Origin: a virus
IMG/VR virus record: IMGVR_UViG_3300017727_000181
Span: 1-22,564 of that record
Strand: one strand, 5' to 3'
DNA length: 22,564 nt
Part shown: in pieces, positions 14,148 through 22,492 of the stretch
Position numbering within the stretch: the stretch's first letter is position 1
Layout of the letters: every line of letters starts with the position of its first letter
The notes under the pieces: generated by a model
Database searches by the model: none
Told to the model about the DNA's origin: nothing
Seen by the model: only the letters and a program-made list of their open reading frames with translations
Made by a program: the position numbers and the translations under genes

Positions 14148-14753
14148 TTAAACTCCTGTTGGTATTCCGTAAATAAACTCTCCACCTTTAACATAAGGAT
14201 TTAACTGATTTATTCCAGTGTCATTTACAGGTTGTATCAAAGGTTCTTGTGGTATTTCAGCTATACCTCCCCCACCATTATTGCCAAAATTATTTATAGG
14301 TCTTCCCATTGCATCTGTTTCTCCTGACAATCTTTGTGCCATGTAGTCTTTATACATTTGTTCTTGTTGTGATGGATTTAAAGATGCAAAGTCAATATTT
14401 TGATAAGGAGCAACTCTATTCATAAAAAAATCTCTATTATAAACCGAGTTTGCTTTTAATGGTCCTTGTAACATATTTAAAACTAAACCCGTTATACCAG
14501 GGAATTTTGCCATTTGTGTTGAATAAGGCTTGGCTCTAAATACTTCAAATTTTTCTTCTCGCTTATCAGCATTTTGTTGTCTAACCAAATTTTCAATACC
14601 ACTTAATGTTTGAGCATTATTTGCTCTTATGGCAAGATTTTCATTTCTTTGACCTTTACTGTCTCTTACAGTTGACATATCTGCTCCACCACCTTTTGGT
14701 GCAGATCCAGATACTTTTGAGGATTTCATCCCTTCATGCATTCCTGCTGGCAT
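14148..14753 (-). CDS. Unrecognised virion-module protein (201 aa)
   Basis: A 201-aa protein with a Gly/Ser/Lys-rich, probably disordered N-terminus (MPAGMHEGMKSSKVSGSAPK), a helical, charged middle (about 40-70), and a more compact part with F-P-G-I-T-G-L-V-L-N-M-L-Q and F-F-M-N-R-V-A-P-Y-Q segments. The C-terminus is Pro/Asn/Gly-rich. GGGAG lies 7 bases before the ATG, and the stop of the 642-aa gene overlaps that ATG (TAATG). No enzyme or membrane motif. Neighbouring tail genes make a structural role likely. Confidence 0.6.
   Translation of the reverse strand: MPAGMHEGMKSSKVSGSAPKGGGADMSTVRDSKGQRNENLAIRANNAQTLSGIENLVRQQNADKREEKFEVFRAKPYSTQMAKFPGITGLVLNMLQGPLKANSVYNRDFFMNRVAPYQNIDFASLNPSQQEQMYKDYMAQRLSGETDAMGRPINNFGNNGGGGIAEIPQEPLIQPVNDTGINQLNPYVKGGEFIYGIPTGV
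14153..14157 (-). promoter_or_regulatory. Shine-Dalgarno site that sets the start at 14146
   Basis: AGGAG 6 bases before the ATG at 14146, embedded in the last codons of the 201-aa gene. It supports the shorter 54-aa product over the frame opening at 14194. Confidence 0.75.
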
Positions 14754-16681
14754 TATCGTCTCCCGTCTACGTTAACATCTGCTCTAAATGTACCAAATCT
14801 CCAAGTTTCATTGACAGCAGTATTTTGTATTTTAATATTAGCAAGTCTTCCTCTAGCTCTTGTATCTATTTTTTGTGTACTAGAGTTTATAGTAAAAGGA
14901 CCTAATTGTGAACCTGTACCAGCATCAACAGGAAAATTTTTAAGAAAAATAGTTACAATTGCATTACCTTGTAAATTTTTAAAATCTGGTAAAAATCTGC
15001 TAACTCTTAAAAGATATTCACCGTCTCCATCAGTAGGTAAATCAAAATCTCCAGATTGAATGTAAGCTGGTATAGCTGTTACGGTACCATTAAGCGCAAC
15101 TTCATTGTTACCCACTTCTTGCGCAAAATATAAAGTTGACCCAAAAGTGCTTGTTGCACCACTTAAATTAGAAATGGTTGGTGTATTAGAAGACGTATAC
15201 TCCGTAGCATAAGGAACAGCATATGTACTTGCGTCTGCATAAGAACTTCTAGCGAGTGTCATAGTAGACCAACTATTCTCTACATAATTATAAACTACTG
15301 ATCTGTTGTTTTGTGTTGCTGGGTTTCCTGCTGGTGTCCCTGCGGGATAAAACCAAATAATTTCATTAAATAAAGAATTGTGTGATGCATATATAATTTC
15401 ATTAGATGAATAATTTATACCTACGTTTGATCCGGTGGTCGTAAATACAAAATCTTCAACAAGTGATGGAAGTAATTTAACTGTACCATCAAATACAAAG
15501 AATCCTCCTCCAGATCCCATCCAATAAACCCTACCATCAGCATAGACTACTGCATGTTGTCCAATACACCCACAGTTAGAACCAACTTGTCTAATAGAAA
15601 AAGTAAACGGTGGCCCAACAAATTGCATTGTGTAAGCTGCTTGATCAGTAAGAATTAAATTATAATCTTTACCAGAAACAGCGGCTACGATTTTATTACC
15701 CGTATCAAGTCTAAATGTACCTGCAGTGTTAACTGAAGATGGTTGATATACACTATAATTTTCTTGATCACTAAATCTAATAAACATGGGATCTTGTGTA
15801 GTTGCATCTCCTATAGTTGTTTCAGTTCCTAAATGCACTAAATGTCTATCTCTATCAGAAACAATAGTTAATCTTGTAGCTGTTGGAGCTCCAGACATAA
15901 CTGTTGCACGAACTGTTAATGGATTAGATACACCAGGATTCCAAACAAAAGTTTTACCATCTTTGATAGTTGCAATTAATTGTTGTCCAAAATTATCTAA
16001 CGACCATGTACCAGGATCTAGAATAATGGTAGAACTAGTTGTACCCGATCCCCATGTTCCTCTACTCCAGGTACCTGTTCCCCAACCATAACCATATGTT
16101 TGAATTGTAGGTCCTATTTCTTCATATGGATTAATGGTTACACTTCCAGCAGTTGACATTCCTGTGCCAGTTTCATTAGATTTCATTTGTATTGTAAACG
16201 TACTTGTTGTTGGTACTGTTAAAATTTCAAAAGTAAAATCTGTGAAATTTGCTGTAGTAAAACTTGTTGCTCCACCACCCGGTAATGTTACAGAAGTAAA
16301 AGTTATATACTCTCCAACATCTAGTCCGTGACTAGTTTTTGTAACTGTAATTATATTTGAATTTTGTGTAGATGTAAGAGTTGCTCCAGTTATTGCTGTT
16401 GCAAGTGGCGTGACATCATAAAATTTATCTTCATAATAAATATATAAAGCTTTTGATGTACCTAATGCTGCATATCTTCTACCTTCTAAATCTGTCCATG
16501 TGTGTTGAGCTCTTGTTGGCCCTGAAATTGTTTCTGCTCCTATAGCAGTAAAACCACCTATTTTTTCTGGTTGTCCATATCTAAATCTTACAAAATCACC
16601 ATCTATCCATTGTCCTTCAGAACCTGATGGAGTATCAGCTTTATTAAATCCGGGTGCTATTTTTACATTAGTTAATGCCAT
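14753..16681 (-). CDS. Tail / neck structural protein (642 aa), probable connector or hub
   Basis: A 642-aa beta-rich protein. It opens MALTNVKIAPGFNKADTPSG and continues with W-I-D-G-D-F-V-R-F-R-Y-G-Q-P-E-K-I-G-G. This start is characteristic of a conserved phage family placed near the tail stabilisation proteins (P22 gp10-like position). Repeated W/Y/G-rich blades (for example near 190-215, with GYGWGTGTWSRGTW) suggest a propeller-like fold. Cys occur only at C-G-C near residue 370. AGGA lies 5 bases before the ATG. The next two genes are read by overlap. A structural tail assignment is reasonable; the exact ring is inference. Confidence 0.65.
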   Translation of the reverse strand: MALTNVKIAPGFNKADTPSGSEGQWIDGDFVRFRYGQPEKIGGFTAIGAETISGPTRAQHTWTDLEGRRYAALGTSKALYIYYEDKFYDVTPLATAITGATLTSTQNSNIITVTKTSHGLDVGEYITFTSVTLPGGGATSFTTANFTDFTFEILTVPTTSTFTIQMKSNETGTGMSTAGSVTINPYEEIGPTIQTYGYGWGTGTWSRGTWGSGTTSSTIILDPGTWSLDNFGQQLIATIKDGKTFVWNPGVSNPLTVRATVMSGAPTATRLTIVSDRDRHLVHLGTETTIGDATTQDPMFIRFSDQENYSVYQPSSVNTAGTFRLDTGNKIVAAVSGKDYNLILTDQAAYTMQFVGPPFTFSIRQVGSNCGCIGQHAVVYADGRVYWMGSGGGFFVFDGTVKLLPSLVEDFVFTTTGSNVGINYSSNEIIYASHNSLFNEIIWFYPAGTPAGNPATQNNRSVVYNYVENSWSTMTLARSSYADASTYAVPYATEYTSSNTPTISNLSGATSTFGSTLYFAQEVGNNEVALNGTVTAIPAYIQSGDFDLPTDGDGEYLLRVSRFLPDFKNLQGNAIVTIFLKNFPVDAGTGSQLGPFTINSSTQKIDTRARGRLANIKIQNTAVNETWRFGTFRADVNVDGRR

Positions 16682-16683
16682 AA

Positions 16684-17673
16684 TTATCCTGGGAATTGTA
16701 TTGGGTATCTTACCACAACTAAGCCACCCGTTGCACTAGGAACACTAGCAGGTGTTGTTCCTCCACCACCACCGCCTTTTCCATATGTTCCACTACTATT
16801 ATAAGAAGTGTAGCTATCGTCTCCTGGAGTTCCAGCAGCATTTCCAGAAGGAGTTACACCGTTAACTACTGCAGTTCCTGAACCTGTACCGGCAGTAGAT
16901 GTACCACCACCTCCAGCGCCAGCACCTTGAAAATCTCCACCTGGAGATGAACCACCGCCACCACCGTTTACACCACCTCCACCAGATCCTGCAACTGAGT
17001 GAGGCCCTGATGCACCTTGAGCACCATTTGTATCACTAGAAGCACCAGCACTTCCACCACCACCAGAAGCACCATTAGTTCCGTCTAGATTACCTCCACC
17101 ACCGTTACCGGCAGCTGATTTTCTTTCGTTACCACCACCTCCTCCAGCTCCTGAAGCTACTATTAATCCTGTTGTACTTCTTATGATTGCAGAGGCTCCG
17201 CCACCGCCACCTCCTCCACCTGAGAAGGGCACTGTTCCAGAGGCTCCTGTTGCTCCAAAATAAAAATCTGCTCCACTTATATCTACTCCAGTACCACCAG
17301 AACCACCATTAGAATTTGCACCTAAAGAACCAGCACCTCCAGCACCACCGACACATATATTTAAATCTTCATCATTAACAGCTAAAGCTAAATTTCTAGC
17401 ATAAGCACTTCCGCCACCACTACCACCGTTTCTACCACCTCTTCCAGGGTCTCCACTAGTATCAGTAAAACCACCAATACCTCCACCGCCTCCCCAAAGA
17501 AAAGCTTCAACAGTTGCTTGAGCACCTGCAGATGCAATAGCTAATGTTCCTGATGATGTAAATGTGTGAACTTTATAATCAATACCACCTATATCTTCTG
17601 TGGTTACTGTTCCTCCACTAGCACTTGTAGGAAACCAACCTCCTGCTCCTATTAACAAAGAGTAATGAGTCAT
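16684..17673 (-). CDS. Glycine-rich tail adhesin (polyglycine-helix type)
   Basis: A 329-aa protein in which glycine makes up about a third. Residues about 30-75 form a beta unit (DYKVHTFTSSGTLAIASAGA) that leads into A-F-L-W-G-G-G-G-G-I-G-G. This is the layout of Gly-rich domain proteins in phage tail tips. The rest is many short G-G-x-G-G blocks separated by Ser, Thr and Asn, as in the stacked polyglycine-II helices of phage adhesins such as T-even gp38. The end (GLVVVRYPIQFPG) is a capping beta strand. AGGAG lies 6 bases before the ATG. It probably binds the host surface and would be variable among relatives; the receptor cannot be read from sequence. Confidence 0.75.
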   Translation of the reverse strand: MTHYSLLIGAGGWFPTSASGGTVTTEDIGGIDYKVHTFTSSGTLAIASAGAQATVEAFLWGGGGGIGGFTDTSGDPGRGGRNGGSGGGSAYARNLALAVNDEDLNICVGGAGGAGSLGANSNGGSGGTGVDISGADFYFGATGASGTVPFSGGGGGGGGASAIIRSTTGLIVASGAGGGGGNERKSAAGNGGGGNLDGTNGASGGGGSAGASSDTNGAQGASGPHSVAGSGGGGVNGGGGGSSPGGDFQGAGAGGGGTSTAGTGSGTAVVNGVTPSGNAAGTPGDDSYTSYNSSGTYGKGGGGGGTTPASVPSATGGLVVVRYPIQFPG

Positions 17674-17682
17674 GGTTATCTC

Positions 17683-18618
17683 CTAACTTAATGTTCCGCC
17701 AGTGATTACAAATTCGTTACTACCTACACAAAGAATTGTAGCAATTCCTCTTGTAGCTAAAGTTCTATTAGCATTAGTTCCATTTTGTGACCAATACATT
17801 GTTACCCCACTACCTTTTGTGAGTGTAATATTAGAACCTGAATCATTATAAATTGTTACAGTTTGCCCTGCAGAAAAAACACTTGGAGGAATTGTAACTT
17901 GACTGTCTGTATTAATAAACTTACCGTGGTCTGAAACTTGTAAAGTATAAGATGCTGTTTTTGTATTTATTGGAACTGTTCTAATTTCTCCTTTTTGATC
18001 ATCTACATTTCCTGCAGAAGCATCAATATTACCTGCTGTTGCAGTTATGTTATCTTGAATAGTAAGATTTACACCACCTGTAATATTGCCGGTAGCAGCT
18101 AAAGTATTAACTGATGTTGCTGCAGTTACTGTAACATTACTTACATTAATAGTTCCATTTGAAGTATTCCCATTATCTAATACAGCATCTAATGTATTAT
18201 TAGCTAATTGAATACCAGATATCAAATTTATGTTAGTTCCATCTGAATAACAAAAATGACTCTTACCTTGAGAACAGGTAAAGCCAGTTCCTGATACAGT
18301 TTTAAAAGTTAAACTAAAAGATCCGTGTGTAGTACCATCAACTACAATATAAAATTTTTCTATTGAGTCTGGTATTGTAACAGTTCTATTTGCAGCTAAA
18401 GTTCCAGTAAATTTTAAAATCATATTTCTAGCATTAGAAATAGAAGCATTAGCCATTGTTAATGCAACATCTGAAGATGCAACGCTAATAGATTGATAAC
18501 CTGCGATTGCTTGTTGAACAAGTTCTAAGTTTGTATTTGTTTTAGTTCCCCATGTACCCGAGTTTTCACCCGTGGCCATAAGTTCAAGTTTAAGATCTGA
18601 TGAATATGTTGATGCCAT
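17683..18618 (-). CDS. Tail fibre protein
   Basis: A 311-aa fibre protein. The N-terminus carries the G-E-N-S-G-T-W-G-x-K-T-N-T-N-L-E-L-V-Q-Q-A-I-A-G motif (17-40), frequent in marine phage tail fibres, which is probably the attachment domain. Beta-rich domains follow: a V-T-I-P-D segment with F-Y-I-V-V-D-G-T-T-H-G and F-C-Y-S-D-G-T-N, a Ser/Thr/Asn-rich linker with T-G-N-I-T-x-G-V-N-L-T repeats, and a C-terminal unit with V-T-I-P-P-S and T-V-T-I-Y-N-D-S-G-S. No ribosome-binding site precedes the ATG, but a promoter lies directly upstream, so its message may be nearly leaderless. Confidence 0.8.
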   Translation of the reverse strand: MASTYSSDLKLELMATGENSGTWGTKTNTNLELVQQAIAGYQSISVASSDVALTMANASISNARNMILKFTGTLAANRTVTIPDSIEKFYIVVDGTTHGSFSLTFKTVSGTGFTCSQGKSHFCYSDGTNINLISGIQLANNTLDAVLDNGNTSNGTINVSNVTVTAATSVNTLAATGNITGGVNLTIQDNITATAGNIDASAGNVDDQKGEIRTVPINTKTASYTLQVSDHGKFINTDSQVTIPPSVFSAGQTVTIYNDSGSNITLTKGSGVTMYWSQNGTNANRTLATRGIATILCVGSNEFVITGGTLS

Positions 18619-18626
18619 AATTTGCT

Positions 18627-18655
18627 ATTATACCCTGTTTAAGCAGCCTTATCAA
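18627..18655 (-). promoter_or_regulatory. Near-consensus sigma-70 promoter directly upstream of the tail fibre
   Basis: On the minus strand: TTGATA (-35, 18650-18655), 17 bases, then TATAAT (-10, 18627-18632), with 5 of 6 and 6 of 6 consensus bases and ideal spacing. Predicted start is near 18620, only one or two bases before the fibre ATG at 18618. The -35 box lies inside the end of the 182-aa gene. Confidence 0.6.
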
Positions 18656-19187
18656 CTTCAGTCCAAGTATTAGTCACCCCTTTACTTACTTCAGTCCAAG
18701 TATTAGTTACTCCTGGATCTACGACTGCCCATGCAGTAACAAAAGCAACTCCTACGCTTCCAGTTATTTCAATTCCAGTTGGAATGACAACAGCATTTCC
18801 TGTGGTTGTTACAGAATTAGTAGAACTTGTTATCTGGTTTCCGGTAACCGTGATTATTGAATTTGGAATAATAGTAGATTGTCCAAGACTACCTGTTAAT
18901 TGTGAACCTGTTACATTTACATTAGCATTTGCTGAAGTTGTAACTGAACCAATAGAAGTATCTATTGCATGATCGACACCGGTTATAATAGTAACATTAC
19001 CACTTGCGCTTACTGAATATGTACCAATAGTAAACCCTAGTTGTTGACCTCCTAGAGTTACTTCAATGTTAGGTAATATTTGTTGGCCTATACTAGAAGT
19101 TAATTGTATACCCGTTACGGCTACATTAGCATTAGTTCCGCCTAATGCTGCAATGGGTGATTGTGCTATTGCGGTTATCCCAAGCAT
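18639..19187 (-). CDS. Beta-repeat protein of the tail fibre cluster (182 aa)
   Basis: A 182-aa protein composed of degenerate repeats of V-T-G-x-x-L-T-x-S-x-G (near residues 24, 93 and 112), with Ser/Thr/Asn/Val-rich strands between. A beta solenoid or trimeric fibre shaft is likely. The C-terminal 25 residues contain an 11-residue tandem duplication, G-V-T-N-T-W-T-E-V-S/D-K, followed by a short Ala end. W-T-E-V type repeats recur at the ends of phage tail proteins. AGGAG lies 8 bases before the ATG. Its job may be to extend or connect the neighbouring fibres; this is inference. Confidence 0.65.
   Translation of the reverse strand: MLGITAIAQSPIAALGGTNANVAVTGIQLTSSIGQQILPNIEVTLGGQQLGFTIGTYSVSASGNVTIITGVDHAIDTSIGSVTTSANANVNVTGSQLTGSLGQSTIIPNSIITVTGNQITSSTNSVTTTGNAVVIPTGIEITGSVGVAFVTAWAVVDPGVTNTWTEVSKGVTNTWTEVDKAA
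18655..18713 (-). repeat. Two-copy 33-bp tandem repeat coding G-V-T-N-T-W-T-E-V
   Basis: Copies begin at 18655 and 18688. They share ACTTCAGTCCAAGTATTAGT followed by similar bases, differing only at synonymous positions within the shared part. They encode the C-terminal 11-residue duplication of the 182-aa protein, and copy one contains most of the -35 region of the fibre promoter. Confidence 0.75.
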
Positions 19188-19190
19188 TGA

Positions 19191-22028
19191 TTAAGCTCCT
19201 TTTTTAAGTTCGTCTATTTCTGCTTTTAATTCTTGAATTGCTTTAATCAATGGAATTACATACATACTTTCAGATATATTTTGCTTTTCGTTTTTATGGT
19301 AAATATCTTTACTCCAACCTGCAAAATCTTCAGTAATACCTAATTTATCCATACTTGTTTTTACTTCTTGTGCAAGTAAACCATGTTGTGTTTTTGAACA
19401 ATCTGCTTGAGTTTTATCTTTGTCATACTCAGCTAATGATGGATCTAATTCTGATAGTGCTTTCCATTGATAAGTAACAGTTCTCAAATCATTAATAAAA
19501 TCTAAACCTATTGTATTATCTTGTACATTTTTTTTATATCTAGCATCTGATGAGTGGGACCAGTTTGCATTTGAACTAAAGTCATTATTAATATTAGCAG
19601 TTCTTTTACCCATTTTAATAGTATTATTTCCACCACTAACAAATTTATTAATACCATCTCCATGACCTATAAGAATAATATTTTCTGTTCCTGTTGCATT
19701 AGTATTTGTTTTGTAACCTAACATGATATTATCACAACCAGTTGTTACACAAGCACCAGAATCGTGACCCATTGCAATATTATTCGTTCCTGTAGTTAAC
19801 TGGAGCATAGTGCCATTTCCTATAGCATTATTATAAAAGCCACTAGTTATAGCTCCTCCACTATCACCACCGATTATATTATTAGAACCGCCAGTAGTTC
19901 CTGTTCTTGTTAATCTACCAATACCAACACTACCACCACCTGTTGTTGTAGTACCTCCAGCTCCAATTCCTAAAAATACATTATTACTTGCTGTTGTAAC
20001 ATTTTCACCTGCACTAACTCCCATTATTACATTACAAGTTGCTGTTGTACTTAATGCAGATGCATTTATACCTACCGCTGTATTATTATGAGCTGTATTG
20101 CAAAATAATGCACATGTACCTAAAGCAGTGTTAGAAACATGTGTTACGTTACAAAATAAAGCTTGCCTTCCAATTGCTACGTTATTATCTGCTGTCGTAG
20201 CAAAAGCTAAAGCGGCTTGACCAACTGCTACATTATTATCACCTGTAGTGTTAGCTTGTAACGCACCATTTCCTACTGCTGTATTACAGCAACCAGTTGT
20301 TGTTACTTCTAAAGCACTTTCTCCAACACCTGTATTTCCAGATGCTGTCGTATTTGTTTTTAAACTATCTTTTCCAACTGCAACATTATTAGCACCTGTT
20401 GTGTTAACTGTTAAGGCTTTATCTCCAACTGCTGTATTATTATTACCAGATGAATTACAACAAAGTGCTGAGTAACCAACAGCTGTGTTTGCAGTAGCTG
20501 TATTTTTACATAATGCTAAAGCACCAACTGCTACGTTACAAGTTCCTGTTACATTTAATTGCATTGACCTAAAACCAACAGCTGTATTTTCATTCGCTGT
20601 TGTATTATTTATTAATGAACCACAACCAATTGCAACGTTGTTACTACCCTCTGTGTTACAATAAAGAGAAGATATACCAAATGATATGTTATTATTACCT
20701 ATTGTGTTATGTTGCATAGCTCCAGTACCCATTGCTGTGTTTTGACAACCTGTGGTATTAGAAACTAAAGCATTGTAACCAATTGCTTGACTATTACCAG
20801 CAGTAGTGTTGTTTCCTAAAGCACTATGACCTATTGCAACATTTCTAATTCCTGCTGTATTATCAAATAAAGTAAAACCTCCCATGGCTGTATTACAAGC
20901 ACCTGTTGTGTTACAAGCTAAAGATAATGTTCCAACTGCTGTATTATAATCTGCTGCTGCATTTTTATCTAAAGCTAAAGCACCAACAGCAACATTATTA
21001 TTTCCTTGATTACTACATAAGGCTCTAACACCAACAGCTGTATTACAATTGTCACTTGAAGAATTAGTTTCTAAAGCTAAAGCACCAACAGCTGTGTTAC
21101 AACCACCACTATCGCTATATATCATAGCATTATAACCTATAGCAGTATTACAATGTGCATTACCACTTTGACTTCTTAACGCATTAACACCTATAGCAAT
21201 ATTTCTACATCCTGTTGTGTTATTACATAAAGCTTTGTGTCCTACTGCTACGTTTTCAGGTGCTGTTGTGTTTTTACATAAAGCAAAAGCACCAACTGAT
21301 GTGTTGTTAGCTCCTGTTGTATTTGCACATAAAGTTCTATCTCCAATACTAGTATTACAAGCTGCTGAAGTATTGGAACACAAAGCTTGTCTACCAATTG
21401 CTACATTATTAGAACCACTTTCATTTAATAACATAGAGTGATAACCAACTGCTGTATTGTTATCTGCTGTATTTGCATCAAGTGATTGTGTACCTATTGC
21501 AACATTGTTTGAGCCTGTTTGATTTGCTTCAAGAGAATTAACACCCATAGCAGTATTAGAACCACCTGTTGTGTTATTTGCTAAAGAACCGTACCCTACT
21601 CCTACATTAGAAGCACCAGAGGTATTGTCTGTTAAAGATGTACTACCGATTGCTGTATTAAAATTTCCACTTAAACTACCACTATCTAAGGAAGCATTAC
21701 CCATAGCAAGATTACCTGTACCTGTTGGATAATCTGCATCTAATTTTATTGAGCCACCATCAACACTAACATTACCATTGACAGTTAAACCTGTTAAAGT
21801 TCCAAGAGAAGTTACACCTGATTGCGCAGCCTCAACATTTAAAGTTACATCTCCTGATGTACCACCACCAGATAAACCTGTTCCTGCTACGACTGAAGAA
21901 ATATCTCCTGGTATAACTGATCCATTATTTTGTAATGTACCAACTATATTAATAGTGTCACCGCTGTCACCTATGGTGACAGTAGTGCCAGATCTTGGAC
22001 TGAGTTTATTTACTTTTACTTCACTCAT
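19191..22028 (-). CDS. Long tail fibre with about 40 repeats and C-terminal S74 self-cleaving chaperone
   Basis: A 945-aa fibre. Residues 1-123 are a beta-rich attachment domain. From about 124 to 815 come some 40 copies of a 17-residue unit, N-T/V-A-V/I-G-x-x-A/S-L-x-x-N-T-T-G-x-x. This is the YadA-head-like left-handed beta-roll class. Residues 826-945 are an intramolecular chaperone of the S74 family: S-S-D-A-R-Y-K-K (826-833), with Ser827 the predicted nucleophile, then G-L-L-A-Q-E-V and a C-terminal helix (IKAIQELKAEIDELKKG) suited to trimer formation. Cleavage before Ser827 would release the last 119 residues after folding. About 27 Cys lie in the repeats, far more than in any neighbour. 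The ATG overlaps the previous gene by 8 bases and has no good ribosome-binding site. Confidence 0.85.
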   Translation of the reverse strand: MSEVKVNKLSPRSGTTVTIGDSGDTINIVGTLQNNGSVIPGDISSVVAGTGLSGGGTSGDVTLNVEAAQSGVTSLGTLTGLTVNGNVSVDGGSIKLDADYPTGTGNLAMGNASLDSGSLSGNFNTAIGSTSLTDNTSGASNVGVGYGSLANNTTGGSNTAMGVNSLEANQTGSNNVAIGTQSLDANTADNNTAVGYHSMLLNESGSNNVAIGRQALCSNTSAACNTSIGDRTLCANTTGANNTSVGAFALCKNTTAPENVAVGHKALCNNTTGCRNIAIGVNALRSQSGNAHCNTAIGYNAMIYSDSGGCNTAVGALALETNSSSDNCNTAVGVRALCSNQGNNNVAVGALALDKNAAADYNTAVGTLSLACNTTGACNTAMGGFTLFDNTAGIRNVAIGHSALGNNTTAGNSQAIGYNALVSNTTGCQNTAMGTGAMQHNTIGNNNISFGISSLYCNTEGSNNVAIGCGSLINNTTANENTAVGFRSMQLNVTGTCNVAVGALALCKNTATANTAVGYSALCCNSSGNNNTAVGDKALTVNTTGANNVAVGKDSLKTNTTASGNTGVGESALEVTTTGCCNTAVGNGALQANTTGDNNVAVGQAALAFATTADNNVAIGRQALFCNVTHVSNTALGTCALFCNTAHNNTAVGINASALSTTATCNVIMGVSAGENVTTASNNVFLGIGAGGTTTTGGGSVGIGRLTRTGTTGGSNNIIGGDSGGAITSGFYNNAIGNGTMLQLTTGTNNIAMGHDSGACVTTGCDNIMLGYKTNTNATGTENIILIGHGDGINKFVSGGNNTIKMGKRTANINNDFSSNANWSHSSDARYKKNVQDNTIGLDFINDLRTVTYQWKALSELDPSLAEYDKDKTQADCSKTQHGLLAQEVKTSMDKLGITEDFAGWSKDIYHKNEKQNISESMYVIPLIKAIQELKAEIDELKKGA
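19600..21659 (-). repeat. About 40 degenerate 51-bp tandem units inside the fibre gene
   Basis: The DNA repeats every 51 bases in step with the 17-residue protein unit, with a few units of 16 or 18 codons. Copies share the block coding N-T-A-V-G and A-L but diverge elsewhere. Such arrays can change length by recombination. Confidence 0.8.
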
Positions 22029-22224
22029 CTATTTCTTTTTTTACCTCTTCAGGTAGATTTAATTTTAAAATATCCAAGTAATGTTTTAACAAAATTTCAT
22101 TATGTTCAAAATTAATTTTTAACTTACTTTGATTTTGATTGATTACTTGGATATTATTTAACGCAACTTTCCCTTCATCTGAAAGCTTAGTTTCATCGTA
22201 CTTCTTATCGTCAATTGTGATCAT
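22021..22224 (-). CDS. Small conserved phage protein (DUF6447-like), unknown function
   Basis: A 67-aa protein. MITIDDKKYDETKLSDEGKV at the start resembles a small phage family (DUF6447-like) with M-I-T-I-D-x-K-x-Y-D-x-x-x-L-S-x-E. After it comes a helical stretch with Gln, Lys and Leu (25-60) that should form a coiled coil. AGGAG lies 4 bases before the ATG. The last 8 bases overlap the ATG of the S74 fibre, so translation is probably coupled. A role as fibre assembly helper is possible, since such genes often sit beside fibres. Confidence 0.6.
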   Translation of the reverse strand: MITIDDKKYDETKLSDEGKVALNNIQVINQNQSKLKINFEHNEILLKHYLDILKLNLPEEVKKEIDE

Positions 22225-22232
22225 TAGATCTC

Positions 22233-22484
22233 CTAGCTTGCTGTGTGTGCTTTACCTGCAGTGATCGCTGCATTAGATGCAGTCATATCTTCTGATGTCC
22301 AGTAATCTTTAGCAACCATGATTTCTAAATGCTCAACATTTCTATTGACACAATCTTGTCTTTCTTCAGCTGTTTCATTACTCATTTTAGAACCATCAAT
22401 AATACCATTGATTAGATCTACAGAATGACCCATAGCTGTGAAATCTTGTGCAATTTCTTCTGCTGTTTTTACTTCGTCTGACAT
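22233..22484 (-). CDS. Small hypothetical phage protein (83 aa)
   Basis: An 83-aa acidic soluble protein (M-S-D-E-V-K-T-A-E-E-I-A-Q-D-F at the start). It has an N-terminal helix, a M-V-A-K-D-Y-W-T-S-E-D-M segment near residue 57, and an Ala/Thr-rich C-terminus. AGGAG lies 6 bases before the ATG. It belongs to the operon that leads into the S74 fibre. I do not recognise a function; similar small proteins occur next to fibre genes in marine phages. Confidence 0.6.
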   Translation of the reverse strand: MSDEVKTAEEIAQDFTAMGHSVDLINGIIDGSKMSNETAEERQDCVNRNVEHLEIMVAKDYWTSEDMTASNAAITAGKAHTAS

Positions 22485-22492
22485 AATTTCTC

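Noticed and set aside
13982-14194. 70-codon version of the 54-aa gene
   Set aside because: The extra 16 codons lie in the preceding gene and lack a start signal; AGGAG points to 14146.
14606-15059. Two overlapping + strand frames opposite the 642-aa and 201-aa genes
   Set aside because: Both are antisense to well-supported genes and overlap each other; no initiation signal.
20248-21441. Periodic + strand frames opposite the repeat fibre
   Set aside because: They simply mirror the 51-bp repeat on the other strand.
19600-21659. CRISPR-like array
   Set aside because: Regular period, but in-frame coding repeats of 51 bp with no conserved direct repeat separated by unique spacers.
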